In this document: in pieces, positions 1 through 9,083 of the stretch | How positions within the stretch are numbered: the first letter of the stretch is position 1 | Layout: each line of letters begins with the position of its first letter | Assembly: GCF_002287375.1 (NCBI RefSeq) | Contig: NZ_NPOA01000006.1 | Coordinates: 62,001 to 126,000, forward strand | Direction: 5' to 3' | Source: Virgibacillus profundi | GTDB lineage: Bacteria; Bacillota; Bacilli; Bacillales; Amphibacillaceae | Length of the DNA stretch: 64,000 nucleotides | The notes under the pieces: generated by a model | Told to the model about the DNA's origin: nothing | What the model saw: the letters and a program-made list of their open reading frames with translations, nothing else | Databases searched by the model: none | Position numbers and translations under genes: made by a program

Positions 1-178
1 TTTACCTTTGTACAAAGCCCAATATTTGCTTTTTCCTTTGAAAAATTTAAAAAGGTTATTGCTTTTATACAATCCCGGCATATTAAAAGACAATATTCCA
101 GATCCAGTGCATAATTTTCCCTACACTCATAAAACAACTATCCAGGGGGCATAAATAAACTGAATGGGGGTTGTTTTT

Positions 179-1123
179 GTGAGTTTATTGGAAAAGTTTA
201 AAAAAGGTAATACTTCATCAGGTATTGCGGCATTGGGGAACTCATTTCTAGCTGTAATTAAGGGAATTGCTGCAGCTTTTAGTGGAAATGGTTCCATGTT
301 TGCCTCAGCCATGCATTCGATGGCAGATGCGGTCAATCAGGGGTTTGTTTACTTCGGAAGTGTGCTCTCGGAATTCCCGGCATCCAAACGCTTTCCTACA
401 GGGTTTGGACGTGTCATTAATATTTTTTGTATGGTAGCAGTTATTGTAGTGACTGTTATGGCTTATGAAACGATAATGACAGGCTGGAATTTATTCCAAA
501 ATCCTGAAGAATCAGGTGGTTTGCTCTTAAACTTTATTGTGTTACTGGTTTCTTTAGTGGTTGATGGATTTATTTTATACAAAGCAATGAAAGAAATTGC
601 TGTTGAATCAAATAGTGAATCAAGTGGAATTTTACGTACAGCTTTTACGAATGTAGGAAAAGCCTCGCCGGCAACTCGTCTCGTATTTTACGAAGATTTA
701 GTTGCAACATCCGGTGCAGCTTTGGCAATGCTTGGAATTGTTCTGTCACAGTTTTTCGGTATTCTCAAGGCCGATGGCATTATTTCAATTATAATTGGTC
801 TTTTGATGCTCTTTGTCGCATTTCGAGTCGGGTATGATAATATGGTTGGGCTGATTGGTGTCGCTGCTCCGGCGGAGGTACAGAAAAAGCTAACCTCGTT
901 ACTCCTGGATGATGAAAATGTCGTGGATATTTATAAGGTTCGAATTATTCAGGAAGGTCGCTTGTACCATGTCGAAGGGACTGTTGAACTTAAAAAGGGA
1001 TTGACCCTTGCAGATGCTGATGACATTAAATTTCGCCTTACAGACAAGCTTTTAAGGCAACCCGAAGTCGCAGATGTTGTGTTGGGAATAATTGAAGATG
1101 ATGACAAAAAAAGTTGGAATTAG
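179..1123 (+). CDS. Cation diffusion facilitator family transporter
   Basis: This is a membrane exporter of the CDF (cation efflux) family, which exchanges divalent metal ions for protons across the cytoplasmic membrane. About six hydrophobic segments are followed by a C-terminal soluble dimerisation domain (about residues 235-305). Helix 2 carries the family signature MHSMADAVNQ (HSxxD), and a second acidic pair (YEDLVATSG) sits in the segment corresponding to TM5. I chose the GTG at 179 rather than the in-frame ATG at 164, because the GGGGG at 166-170 overlaps the ATG but is correctly spaced from the GTG. It is 314 residues, close to family size. The metal is not predictable: the usual second HxxxD site is replaced by ED, so a Zn/Mn role is only inferred. 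It stands alone, with no obvious metal operator upstream. Confidence 0.85.
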   Translation: MSLLEKFKKGNTSSGIAALGNSFLAVIKGIAAAFSGNGSMFASAMHSMADAVNQGFVYFGSVLSEFPASKRFPTGFGRVINIFCMVAVIVVTVMAYETIMTGWNLFQNPEESGGLLLNFIVLLVSLVVDGFILYKAMKEIAVESNSESSGILRTAFTNVGKASPATRLVFYEDLVATSGAALAMLGIVLSQFFGILKADGIISIIIGLLMLFVAFRVGYDNMVGLIGVAAPAEVQKKLTSLLLDDENVVDIYKVRIIQEGRLYHVEGTVELKKGLTLADADDIKFRLTDKLLRQPEVADVVLGIIEDDDKKSWN

Positions 1124-1306
1124 GAAAAGTGAGCAAACAAAAGCGTATAAATAGAGAAAATAGTATGATGCAAAAATGCTTCATACTATTTTATTGTTGC
1201 TAATGATAGTCAGAAGTTTATGATAATATAGGAGGTATGAGAGTTAGTCTAAAAATGAAGAATGATGTCAGTTCTAAAAATTTATTCAAAATGAGGTAAA
1301 ATTTTA

Positions 1307-1834
1307 ATGATAATCATGATAAATGGTGCGTTTGGCGTAGGAAAGACAACTATTTCTAATGGACTGCTAGAAGAGTTGGAAAATAGTATGATCTATGATC
1401 CAGAAGAGGTAGGATTTATGCTAGGAAATATTATTCCGGAGAAAGTAAAACAAATCGAAGCGGGGACAGGTGATTTTCAAGACTTGCAACTATGGAAAGA
1501 ATTAACTGTTAAGGTAGCAAAACTATTGATTACAAAATATAAAGTTAATCTTATAGTACCTATGACTATTCGAAAACCAGAATACTTTAGTTACATTATA
1601 AATGGATTTAAAAATATTGATAAACAAACGTATCATTTTTGTTTGACAGCAAGTAAGCATACGATTTATGAAAGATTGAGGAAGCGAGGAGAGGAGGAAG
1701 GAAATTGGTGTTATCAGCAAACTGAAAAATGTTTACAATCCTTTAATGAATACGATTTTGGAGAGTACATTGACACTGAAAATGTGAGCACGACTGTTAT
1801 TGTTGATCAGATAGTGGAAAAAATAAATCTTTAG
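1307..1834 (+). CDS. TmrB-like P-loop NTPase
   Basis: This small cytoplasmic P-loop protein resembles Bacillus TmrB, the ATP-binding protein that confers tunicamycin resistance. The Walker A motif GAFGVGKTT is at residues 8-16, directly after the first beta strand. The TmrB-like features YDPEEVGFML (about 30-39), LIVPMTI and the ASKxTIYERLRKRG segment follow in the family order. The start ATG has a GAGGT ribosome site 9 bases upstream. At 175 residues it is slightly shorter than B. subtilis TmrB, lacking part of the C-terminus. Kinase-like activity or a true resistance role is inference from family membership. It is a single-gene unit followed by a repeat element. Confidence 0.75.
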   Translation: MIIMINGAFGVGKTTISNGLLEELENSMIYDPEEVGFMLGNIIPEKVKQIEAGTGDFQDLQLWKELTVKVAKLLITKYKVNLIVPMTIRKPEYFSYIINGFKNIDKQTYHFCLTASKHTIYERLRKRGEEEGNWCYQQTEKCLQSFNEYDFGEYIDTENVSTTVIVDQIVEKINL

Positions 1835-1864
1835 ATGCTTTTTGTGAGTTTTTTGTTGTAGTTG

Positions 1865-2292
1865 ATATAAACTGCGACGTAAGGAAACTTCCCTTGCGCG
1901 ATTTACTTTCTCTTACAAATATTGGTTGAGTGCGTGGATTCGCTCCGGAAATATACTTCGCTTTCCGCGGGCTCGCGCTGAGCCTCCTCGGTCGCAAAGA
2001 ACGCTCCCTGTGGGGTCTCATCGTCTTCGCTTTCCCGCAGGAGTCTACGTATACTTCCTACGCTGAGACGGTGCTTTAACTTCAAGAAGTAATTTATTTC
2101 TTGATGGAAGAAACATTAGATATTATCCGCTTACATGGCGGTTGTTTGGAGCGGAGGATCGTTGACTCCTGCGGGAATAGCACGTGTCTGAAGGCCCCGC
2201 AGAGTGACTTTCTCGAGGAGACTGAAGCCGTGCCCGCGGAAAGCAACGATCCGCAGCGGAAAACAACCAAGCGCATACGTCGCAGTTTATAT
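1865..2292. repeat. Composite dispersed repeat, copy 1, with 17-bp terminal inverted repeats
   Basis: A 428-bp intergenic element is bounded by perfect 17-bp inverted repeats (1865-1881 and 2276-2292, ATATAAACTGCGACGTA and its complement). Inside are two related palindromic modules in opposite orientation. Module A (1941-2064, reverse) has outer arms at 1947-1956 and 2049-2058. Module B (2140-2268, forward) has arms at 2140-2147/2261-2268 and 2156-2164/2244-2252. Both share the core GACTCCTGCGGGA ... GAGGAG ... CCCGCGGAAAGC. The GC content is well above the surrounding DNA. Several spurious reading frames cross it. The same architecture recurs at 38048-38468. From memory, repeats with this core are common in Bacillaceae intergenic DNA. 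No transposase is encoded. Confidence 0.8.
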
Positions 2293-2394
2293 ATTTTGTG
2301 ACAATAACAACAGTTCTTTTTGATGGGACGAGTAACGAGAACTCGGAGATTATTTGCATCTTATCTTTACCTGAATTTAGAAAAGCAAAGCATT

Positions 2395-2640
2395 CATTCA
2401 AACCACCAAGCGAACTATAGTCGTCCCTTCTACATTCTAAAACATCTCCCAGCTGACAGCCCAAAGCCTTACAGTCAGCATCCAAAGTTGATAAACGTAC
2501 CTTCGTATTCTTCCCCATTGAACATTATCATCTATGAATAGCTAAAATTACAAAACCCATTCCTAAACCGGCCATAAAATTAAAATTTACCCTAGGGGAA
2601 AATTGATTTTTTCCGACTGGTACTACTCTTATAATGCAAT
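2395..2640 (-). pseudogene. Decayed DUF2975-like / YozG-like HTH gene pair (relic)
   Basis: On the minus strand, 2434-2518 translates to a C-terminal XRE/YozG-like HTH fragment (STLDADCKALGCQLGDVLEC, compare the family ending LCKALDCQPGDLLEY), but the first part of the helix-turn-helix is missing. Just upstream, around 2540-2640, another frame reads FNFMAGLGMGFVILAIHR and then stops. This resembles the hydrophobic C-terminal part of DUF2975 membrane proteins, which usually precede YozG-type regulators in Bacillus. Neither piece has a start or complete length. I read this as debris of a yoaS-yozG-like operon. The identification rests on short matches and is tentative. Confidence 0.4.
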
Positions 2641-2706
2641 TTTAACTTCTGCAGCATTTTCGAATACATGCTAGAATAATGAAAATTCGAAAGGAGCGGA
2701 AGCATA

Positions 2707-3402
2707 ATGAAAACACAAACATCCAATTTAATTTATTTTCCGGATAAAACCCAGGAGAAATTATTCGAGATCTTTGATGATGTATTTTCTTTTTCAGTGA
2801 ATCAATTTTATCAAACCATTTTGGAAAGTATGGAAGAAATGATTTCGAATATGAACATTTCAGATGAATTATCGGAAAGGATTTTTCCACAATTAGTATG
2901 GTGGATTATATTTTGTTCCAGAACAGGTAAAAATAAATTAACGATTTACCAACAATATTTACAGCATAATAAGAATCAATGGAAGAAAATAAGTCCTAAT
3001 GTACAGGAAGTATTAGTAAGCTGGCTTCATCTAAATCCTGGTTATTATTATGTTGATAATACAGAGAGCAAAAGTGGGAGAGTTTTTTTATTCAATGATG
3101 TATTTGAAGGGAAGAATAAAGTTGTAGGTATTTACAATAAAAGATTCCAGGCTCCTAAGTATGGGCAATTGATAACTGGCTTCCTGCTGCCAATCGGTGA
3201 GGGAATCTATACTACGCCAGGTGGGTTATTTCATATTCCTAAGTCATTAACTGAGAATATCGATCAGGAAATTGTTTCATACTTTAAAAAGCATTCAACA
3301 TCGCCAAATTACCAGTTTAATCCACAGCTTTACCCTACATTAATTAAAATAACCCTTGAGACATTGGAAAAATACACACAAGGGGGATTCCCAAATGAAT
3401 AA
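2707..3402 (+). CDS. Hypothetical protein, 231 aa
   Basis: I do not recognise the family. The protein is soluble, without signal peptide or membrane segments. It has an acidic/aromatic N-terminal half (repeated Phe/Tyr and Glu, about residues 1-100) and a C-terminal half with Gly/Tyr/Pro-rich beta-type sequence (SGRVFLFNDVFEGKNKVVG, about residues 117-135; LLPIGEGIYTTPGGLFHIP, about 158-176). The ribosome site GGAGCGG lies 8 bases before the ATG. The last codons overlap the start of a 37-residue ORF (ATGAATAA), which suggests translational coupling or an original longer protein that has been frameshifted. Confidence 0.65.
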   Translation: MKTQTSNLIYFPDKTQEKLFEIFDDVFSFSVNQFYQTILESMEEMISNMNISDELSERIFPQLVWWIIFCSRTGKNKLTIYQQYLQHNKNQWKKISPNVQEVLVSWLHLNPGYYYVDNTESKSGRVFLFNDVFEGKNKVVGIYNKRFQAPKYGQLITGFLLPIGEGIYTTPGGLFHIPKSLTENIDQEIVSYFKKHSTSPNYQFNPQLYPTLIKITLETLEKYTQGGFPNE

Positions 3403-3508
3403 AGCAACGGAACAAATTATAAACAAATTATCTACTGGTACTATAAAAATTATTTTTGTTAAAAATGTTAAAAGAATAAAATGCAAAGCGGTTAAAGGGC
3501 CAAGCTAA
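3395..3508 (+). CDS. Small ORF overlapping the preceding gene, 37 aa
   Basis: The ATG lies inside the last codons of the upstream 231-residue gene (ATGAATAA), giving a short basic product ending NVKRIKCKAVKGPS. It could be a translationally coupled small protein. Alternatively it could be the frameshifted tail of the upstream protein: its Lys/Cys-rich end faintly recalls a degraded SEC-C type metal-binding tail, but the Cys pattern is not there. Codon use is AT-rich like the neighbours. There is no independent ribosome site beyond the overlap. Confidence 0.3.
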   Translation: MNKATEQIINKLSTGTIKIIFVKNVKRIKCKAVKGPS

Positions 3509-3572
3509 AGGTAATGGCCTAAGAAATATTCATTTTTTCTAGGCCATCCATCCATTCAGGTCATCCACTCAG

Positions 3573-3719
3573 TTAATATATATTCATTTCAATCATTTCA
3601 GTAGTCGCTCGATCCAAATCATATTCTTCAATGATATTTTGAAGAAAAACCCAACATAGTGCGAGAACAGCAAGTGTGGCCAATATTACTATAAAGACGA
3701 CTATTTTACCTTTCATCAT
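3573..3719 (-). CDS. Small single-pass membrane protein, 48 aa
   Basis: The minus strand encodes a 48-residue protein starting [19 protein letters not shown]. It has one transmembrane segment (about residues 5-26) and a short acidic tail ending EMIEMNIY. An AAGGGGG ribosome site lies at 3724-3730. It suits the second ATG (3716) better than the first (3719), so the mature length may be 47. It is convergent with the upstream gene and divergent from the SulP gene. No family is recognised. Confidence 0.6.
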   Translation of the reverse strand: MMKGKIVVFIVILATLAVLALCWVFLQNIIEEYDLDRATTEMIEMNIY

Positions 3720-3962
3720 ATATCCCCCTTGAAGTTTCTAGCATAAGCGTACCAAATCAAAGCATAACTGTAAATAACTATAGCTAATATCACTTTATAT
3801 ACGAAATGGGAGAAAAACAACAAATAATGGAGATATTGCTCAATGATTACGCTTTCTTGGTGTTTTGTGAATAATAGACGATATGGTACAATGTATTGGT
3901 TTATTGCGGACCCATGCTTATAGAAAGCTTGGAACACTATACTATAGAAAGAGGTAAAACAC

Positions 3963-5420
3963 TTGAGAGCAGAACAATTGAAGCAAGAATGGTTTGGCAA
4001 TGTCAAGGGTGATGTTTTGGCAGGAATTGTAGTCGCATTGGCGTTGATTCCTGAAGCTATTGCCTTTTCGATCATTGCAGGTGTAGATCCGATGGTAGGA
4101 TTATATGCATCTTTTTGTATTGCAGTAGTAATTGCATTTGTCGGAGGCAGGCCGGGTATGATCTCCGCAGCAACAGGTGCAATGGCATTACTAATGGTGA
4201 ATTTGGTTGCTGATCATGGGCTTGAGTATTTACTGGCTGCAACGATTTTAACAGGTGTCATTCAAATAATATTTGGTATTTTTAAACTGGCAAGTGTAAT
4301 GAAATTCGTACCACGTTCGGTGATGGTTGGTTTCGTTAACGCATTAGCTATTTTAATCTTCACAGCACAGCTTCCACATTTCGTTGGAGAAGGCTGGGTT
4401 ATGTATGTACTAGTTGGTTTAACGTTAGCTATTATTTATTTATTACCACGTATTACAAAGGCTGTACCATCAGCACTTGTGGCAATCATTGTAGTGTCGG
4501 TAATTGTTGTATTTGGTAATATTCAGGTAGGTACTGTTGGTGACATGGGATCACTAACACAGCAACTGCCAGTTTTTCTAATTCCATCAATTCCGTTTAC
4601 ATTGGAAACATTGATGATTATTTTTCCATATTCATTGGCTTTGGCAATTGTAGGGTTGCTTGAGTCCTTATTAACTGCAAATATTATTGATGATATGACA
4701 GATACGGAAAGTAACAAAAATAGAGAAAGCCGTGGACAAGGAATTGCCAACGTTGTAGCCGGATTTTTCGGAGGTATGGCAGGCTGTGCAATGATAGGAC
4801 AATCCGGCATTAACGTCAAATCAGGTGGCAGAGGGCGTTTGTCGACATTTGTTGCAGGTGTATTTTTAATGTTTCTGATTGTTGTATTGGGTGGACTTGT
4901 TGTTCAGATTCCAATGGCAGCATTGGTTGGTGTCATGATTATGGTTTCAATTGGTACGTTTGATTGGTCATCTGTTAGAACCCTTCATAAACTGCCACGA
5001 ACTGATGCAATCGTTATGGTTGTAACAGTGGGGGTGGTTGTGTATACAAATGATCTTTCCAAGGGAGTTTTAGCTGGCGTATTGTTAAGTGCCATTTTCT
5101 TTGCAGCGAAAATTTCCAAAGTAAAAGTTACGGAAGAACTGGTTATGCGTGAGCAAAAACGGATTTATCGTGTCGAGGGTCAATTATTCTTTGCATCTGT
5201 CAGTGATTTTCCTGGGAAATTTAATTTTACAGATTCTGTTAAAGAAGTTGAGATTGACTTGACTTATGCACACTTATGGGATGACTCGGCAATTGGAGCT
5301 TTGGATAAAATTGAAATGAAATTTGCGCAGAATAATATCGAAGTTCATTATACAGGTCTAAATACTGCGAGTAGACAATTGAAAAATCGAATCGGTGGTC
5401 TTACAAAAGCAGAACATTAA
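3963..5420 (+). CDS. SulP family anion transporter with STAS domain
   Basis: This is an inorganic anion (sulfate or bicarbonate class) transporter of the SulP/SLC26 family in the cytoplasmic membrane. Residues 1-385 are a 10-14 helix transport domain (family stretches [17 protein letters not shown] and [12 protein letters not shown]). A cytoplasmic STAS domain follows at about 395-480, with the family serine in WDDSAIGAL. The start is a TTG with AGAGGT 7 bases upstream. At 485 residues it is short for SulP but normal for the Bacillus subgroup. It is followed 35 bases later by a universal stress protein and a shared terminator, so the two form an operon. The substrate is not determined by sequence. 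Bicarbonate or sulfate are the usual candidates. Confidence 0.88.
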   Translation: MRAEQLKQEWFGNVKGDVLAGIVVALALIPEAIAFSIIAGVDPMVGLYASFCIAVVIAFVGGRPGMISAATGAMALLMVNLVADHGLEYLLAATILTGVIQIIFGIFKLASVMKFVPRSVMVGFVNALAILIFTAQLPHFVGEGWVMYVLVGLTLAIIYLLPRITKAVPSALVAIIVVSVIVVFGNIQVGTVGDMGSLTQQLPVFLIPSIPFTLETLMIIFPYSLALAIVGLLESLLTANIIDDMTDTESNKNRESRGQGIANVVAGFFGGMAGCAMIGQSGINVKSGGRGRLSTFVAGVFLMFLIVVLGGLVVQIPMAALVGVMIMVSIGTFDWSSVRTLHKLPRTDAIVMVVTVGVVVYTNDLSKGVLAGVLLSAIFFAAKISKVKVTEELVMREQKRIYRVEGQLFFASVSDFPGKFNFTDSVKEVEIDLTYAHLWDDSAIGALDKIEMKFAQNNIEVHYTGLNTASRQLKNRIGGLTKAEH

Positions 5421-5464
5421 TATGATATAATAAGATTATCCTGATCTCTAAAGAGGTGGAGAAA

Positions 5465-5881
5465 TTGTTTAGAAAAATATTATTGGCAGCAGATGGTTCA
5501 GAGCATTCCATACGTTCTACAAACTATGCGATTGAACTTGCGGAAAAGTTTAATGGAATAGTGGAAGCTGTTTATGTTGTGGATGGAAGTACCGCTAAAT
5601 CTGATGTTCTCCATGCTGCAACTAAATTTGAAATTGAATTAAAACGCAAAGAGAAAATTAAAGTCGTTAAGGATTTATTGGAAGCATCAGGTGTTGAGTA
5701 CAAGACGAATATATTGCATGGAGAAGCAGGACCAACGATTGTAGATTATGTTAATGAAAATGACTTTGACTGTGTCGTTATTGGAAGTCGTGGATTGAAT
5801 AATTTACAGACATTTATACTCGGAAGTGTCAGTCATAAAGTCGCCAAACGAGTGGATTGTCCTGTTTTAATTGTGAAATGA
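5465..5881 (+). CDS. Universal stress protein, UspA family
   Basis: A 138-residue cytoplasmic nucleotide-binding protein of the UspA fold. The ATP-binding signature G-x2-G-x9-G-S is present near the C-terminus (GSRGLNNLQTFILGSVS), and the N-terminus has the typical ILLAADGSEHS. I prefer the TTG at 5465 to the in-frame GTG at 5456, because GAGGTGG (5453-5459) then sits at correct distance. It is the second gene of the SulP operon. Pairing of SulP with Usp is common in Bacillaceae and suggests the stress protein senses or modulates the transporter, which is inference. Confidence 0.88.
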   Translation: MFRKILLAADGSEHSIRSTNYAIELAEKFNGIVEAVYVVDGSTAKSDVLHAATKFEIELKRKEKIKVVKDLLEASGVEYKTNILHGEAGPTIVDYVNENDFDCVVIGSRGLNNLQTFILGSVSHKVAKRVDCPVLIVK

Positions 5882-5890
5882 TAATTTTGT

Positions 5891-5927
5891 AGGAGGTGTC
5901 CCGGGTATGGGATGCCTCTTATTTTTA
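5891..5927 (+). terminator. Rho-independent terminator of the SulP-Usp operon
   Basis: Inverted repeat GAGGTGTCCC/GGGATGCCTC with a short loop, followed by TTATTTTTATT. It lies 10 bases after the stop codon of the Usp gene. Confidence 0.75.
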
Positions 5928-6099
5928 TTGGTGGGACTGAAGTTCAGAAATACATTATTGACATGGAAAGAATGTGAAATATGTTTGAACAATGATTCCT
6001 AAACAATCATAAATAGGAGTTTGATGTTAAAATTAAGTCTACCTTAATAATGATCAGTCAATGATATGGTTAAATAATAGGAGAAAAGGATGAAAATAT

Positions 6100-6663
6100 A
6101 TGAAACGCATTTTAGTAATCTGCTTTACCCTTTTTCTAGTTGCTTGCGGGGCAGAAATTGAATCAAATATGTCGAATGAAGTGAATGATTTCTCGTTTAA
6201 AACTCAAGATAATGAAACATTATCCTTAGAAGAATTGAAAGGGGAATGGTGGGTAGCTGATTTCATTTTTACAAATTGTACAACAGTTTGTCTGCCAATG
6301 ACATCGAACATGTCTAAGCTTCAGGATAAAATGGAAGAAGAAAACCTGGATGCTCAGCTCGTTTCATTTAGTGTTGATCCCGAATTTGACACACCTGAGG
6401 TTTTAAAAGAATATGCAGAAAGCTATCAGGCTGATTTAAGCAATTGGACTTTCACAACGGGCTATGACTTTCAAACGATAAAAGAGTTTTCGGTAAAATC
6501 GTTTAAGTCTGCTTTGGAAAAGCCACTGGAAGGAGATGATCAGGTAATGCATGGTACCAGCTTCTTTTTAGTGAATCCAGAGGGTGAGGTTATTAAACGG
6601 TACAGTGGAGTAGAGTCTAAAGCGATGGATGACATCATAAAAGACCTTGAGTTAGTTCTTTAG
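6100..6663 (+). CDS. SCO1/SenC family copper-binding lipoprotein
   Basis: A membrane-anchored thioredoxin-fold protein of the SCO family, which delivers copper to the CuA centre of cytochrome c oxidase (B. subtilis YpmQ/BsSCO). The signal peptide ends in the lipobox LVAC with Cys16 lipidated. The copper site is complete: CTTVC (Cys60, Cys64) and His151 in VMHGTSFFLVNP. The length of 187 residues is normal. The gene is alone, with GGAG 12-15 bases before the ATG and a convergent flavoenzyme operon downstream. No oxidase gene is within the window. Confidence 0.9.
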   Translation: MKRILVICFTLFLVACGAEIESNMSNEVNDFSFKTQDNETLSLEELKGEWWVADFIFTNCTTVCLPMTSNMSKLQDKMEEENLDAQLVSFSVDPEFDTPEVLKEYAESYQADLSNWTFTTGYDFQTIKEFSVKSFKSALEKPLEGDDQVMHGTSFFLVNPEGEVIKRYSGVESKAMDDIIKDLELVL

Positions 6664-6669
6664 CAGTGC

Positions 6670-6706
6670 AAAAAAGTAGAATAGACTACTATCAGTCCAT
6701 TCTACT
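6670..6706 (-). terminator. Terminator between the SCO gene and the flavoenzyme operon
   Basis: A 13-bp inverted repeat (6675-6687 and 6694-6706, one mismatch). On the minus strand it is followed by a run of T, fitting termination of the leftward dinB-like/oxidase operon. It overlaps the oxidase stop codon. Confidence 0.7.
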
Positions 6707-7817
6707 GTATCGCACCGGCCACACTATAATCGGCTAAATCGAACTCAAGCTCCTCACCAAGCGCTAATTGAGCAAGTTGCATACCAATGTATGGTCCCAT
6801 TGTTAAGCCGGACGCACCTAGTCCATTGGCAAGCAATAGGCCATCAAAGCCGGGAAGTGGACCGATAACAGGCAAAAAGCCAGGTGCTACCGGACGGAAG
6901 CCCACTCTCGTTTCCAGAACTGTACTTGAAGTGAGTCCTGGCGCTACGTCCAATGCTTTTGTTAATATTTCATGCTGACCTCCTGCTGTTACCCGGTAAT
7001 CAAAACCGGAATCATCTTCATGTGTGGAACCAAGAACAATCCGGTCGTCAAAAGCTAGTAGATATTGATTTCCAGGTGGCATGACAACAGGCAATAAAGA
7101 ATTATCCATATCTGGTACATGTACATGCATGATTTGTGCTCGTTGTGGAACGATGTTAAATTCTACATCCAGTGGTTTGAAAAGTTCGCCCATCCAGGCA
7201 CCGGTTGCGGCAATCACTTTGTCTGCTTCAAAGATTTCATCATTTATTTTAACACCTGTAACCTGCGTACCTTTATGAACGATGCTGGCATCACCATGAA
7301 TTACCGAAGCACCATGTTTTTGTGCCCCTCTGAGTAGTGCATCCCGAAGTTTTCGACCATCGACTCTGGCAGCACCACTTACATGAACCGCTCCATACCC
7401 ATCTTTCAAAAGTGGAAACATTGCCTTTGTCTGCTCAGGATCAAGTAGGGTAACCTCACCAATCTCAGGTGCATCCTCCCGTCGTTTCAATGCTCGATCA
7501 CGCATTGCGGTTAGCTTCACTTCGTCTGTATGAAGACTAATTGCACCAACACGCGCATATCCCGTATCTTCTTCTCCATCTGCCTGTAGCTCCTGAATCA
7601 GCTGGGGATATACACGTGCACCATTTTTCGCTAAATGATACCAGGCTTTATTCCGTCTTTGGGAAAGCCATGGACATACGATTCCAGCCGCTGCGTCCGT
7701 TGCCTGACCATCATCTCTCCGGTCTGCAACAATGACTTCAGCACCGCTTTTTGTGAGCTGATATGCAGTGGTGGCTCCTACGATACCTGAACCTATTATT
7801 ATAAATTTTCCGGCCAT
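6702..7817 (-). CDS. FAD-dependent oxidoreductase of the D-amino-acid oxidase (DAO) family
   Basis: A 371-residue flavoprotein of the DAO/DadA superfamily, which oxidises amines or amino acids. The N-terminal Rossmann FAD-binding motif IIGSGIVGATTA is at residues 7-18, the adenine-binding acidic end of strand 2 is VIVADRR, and a C-terminal FAD-contacting GLGASGLTMGP is near residue 335. It resembles B. subtilis YurR in length and domain plan. The ATG directly follows the TAA of the upstream DinB gene (TAAATG), so the two are translationally coupled. The substrate is unknown. The conserved catalytic residues of sarcosine or glycine oxidase cannot be assigned by eye. Confidence 0.85.
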   Translation of the reverse strand: MAGKFIIIGSGIVGATTAYQLTKSGAEVIVADRRDDGQATDAAAGIVCPWLSQRRNKAWYHLAKNGARVYPQLIQELQADGEEDTGYARVGAISLHTDEVKLTAMRDRALKRREDAPEIGEVTLLDPEQTKAMFPLLKDGYGAVHVSGAARVDGRKLRDALLRGAQKHGASVIHGDASIVHKGTQVTGVKINDEIFEADKVIAATGAWMGELFKPLDVEFNIVPQRAQIMHVHVPDMDNSLLPVVMPPGNQYLLAFDDRIVLGSTHEDDSGFDYRVTAGGQHEILTKALDVAPGLTSSTVLETRVGFRPVAPGFLPVIGPLPGFDGLLLANGLGASGLTMGPYIGMQLAQLALGEELEFDLADYSVAGAIQ

Positions 7818-8270
7818 TTACTGTGCCTGTACAACTTGTTTCATTGCTTTCATTTTCCCTAGATGTTCGCTTTCATGCTGGATTATCATTTCATAAATGT
7901 CTCCATAGGTTTTAAAATTACCGAATGGCAATGTGTATGGCAGATCCTGCTTAAAGAAATCTTCGGATAGTTCGTTAATTCGTGGCTGTTGCTCTTCTAA
8001 ACATTCTACAAGTACAGAAAGTTCCGGTGCCTCTGTATCCCAGTCAGCCGGTTTGGTTCCAGAAGCAAACAGCTTATTATAGCCTTCCGGGAAATTTGTT
8101 GATTGTTTCGGATAACCAAACAGCAACCCTTCAGCAGTTACGAGCACATGTCCAATATGCCAGCGTATGGTATTATTAAAATACCTTACTTGCATATCAG
8201 CTGTTTCTTCATCCAGATCCTTCACAAATGATAGAAAAGCACTCCGAGTCATTTCAAATTGTTTCGACAT
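7818..8270 (-). CDS. DinB-family protein
   Basis: A 150-residue four-helix DinB superfamily protein, whose members include thiol transferases and metal-dependent hydrolases. The helix-1 region MSKQFEMTRSAFLSFVKDL, a His in RWHIGHVLVTAEGLLFG and the C-terminal HESEHLGKM supply the likely His triad for a divalent metal. The start at 8270 has GGAGG 7-8 bases upstream, while the longer in-frame start at 8309 has none. It is first in a two-gene operon with the DAO-family flavoenzyme and shares its TAAATG junction. A detoxification role with bacillithiol is possible but only inferred. Confidence 0.75.
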   Translation of the reverse strand: MSKQFEMTRSAFLSFVKDLDEETADMQVRYFNNTIRWHIGHVLVTAEGLLFGYPKQSTNFPEGYNKLFASGTKPADWDTEAPELSVLVECLEEQQPRINELSEDFFKQDLPYTLPFGNFKTYGDIYEMIIQHESEHLGKMKAMKQVVQAQ

Positions 8271-8405
8271 ATAAAAAACCTCCATTAAAATGTATTCTTT
8301 ATTTATCATAGAAATAATGAAGGCAAATGTAAAATTAATTGACTTTTAAAAGGGAAATAGCGATTATTATCGAATAATAATAGAGAGGGGAAGGGGGTAG
8401 AAAAA

Positions 8406-8957
8406 ATGAAACAGAATATATTAGGAAGAATCATATTTTGGTTTGGTATTGCTGTTATAGTTATAGGAATTATTCAAGCATATATTATGGCGAGTAATAC
8501 ATTTTATGATGATGGCTTCGGTCATCAGGAGGTTAGGATTGAATGGAGATTTTTCTTTCAAATGGCATTCCAGTATTTGGTGGATGGAATGATTATTATT
8601 GGAATCTCAGAGGTAATTAAATTACTACATAATGCAAATGGTAAAATTTCCGGATTAAAATTATTTAAAGCCGATAATCGACCAGAGCATCAATCAGATA
8701 TAGCCAATGAAGTTCCCGAGCAATCATCAGACTGGAAACTGGAGGAAATGGATGTAGAGAAAATTTATGAATTATATTCGGACGCTGCCATTATTGAACT
8801 TTTACCATCCCAAATGGAAGGTTATTGTGTTGTAAAGCTCCAAAAGGATGAGGGGGCATTCATTAAAATAGTGGATGTTGGTGGATTTAGTGCACAGGAA
8901 GTTCAAAATCCGGAGATCAAAAAGAAAGTTACGGACTGGTATAATGACAGAATTTGA
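8406..8957 (+). CDS. Hypothetical membrane protein, 183 aa
   Basis: The family is not recognised. Two hydrophobic helices (about residues 8-28 and 52-72) flank a short extracytoplasmic loop. A hydrophilic C-terminal domain of about 100 residues ends in VTDWYNDRI. A GGGGAAGGGGG ribosome region precedes the ATG by about 8 bases. It is a single gene between the flavoenzyme operon and ppaC, with no clear promoter or terminator. Confidence 0.65.
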   Translation: MKQNILGRIIFWFGIAVIVIGIIQAYIMASNTFYDDGFGHQEVRIEWRFFFQMAFQYLVDGMIIIGISEVIKLLHNANGKISGLKLFKADNRPEHQSDIANEVPEQSSDWKLEEMDVEKIYELYSDAAIIELLPSQMEGYCVVKLQKDEGAFIKIVDVGGFSAQEVQNPEIKKKVTDWYNDRI

Positions 8958-9083
8958 TGCATTGCGGCAGCTCCTGGGATTATGATAAAATTTGAATGAA
9001 GAGTTGAAGTAATTTTCTATTCATCCATCAATAAATTATGGTAATCTAATAAGTGGATAAGTGATATTGGAAGGAGAATGAAC

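Noticed and set aside
1-163. Possible gene end at the left window edge
   Set aside because: No frame with coding character on either strand. Nothing beyond AT-rich spacer can be supported.
1903-2301. Several open frames of 60-130 codons on both strands
   Set aside because: They lie in the GC-rich composite repeat, have no ribosome sites and look like repeat translation (Arg/Ser/Pro-rich). The same kind of frames appears in the second copy.
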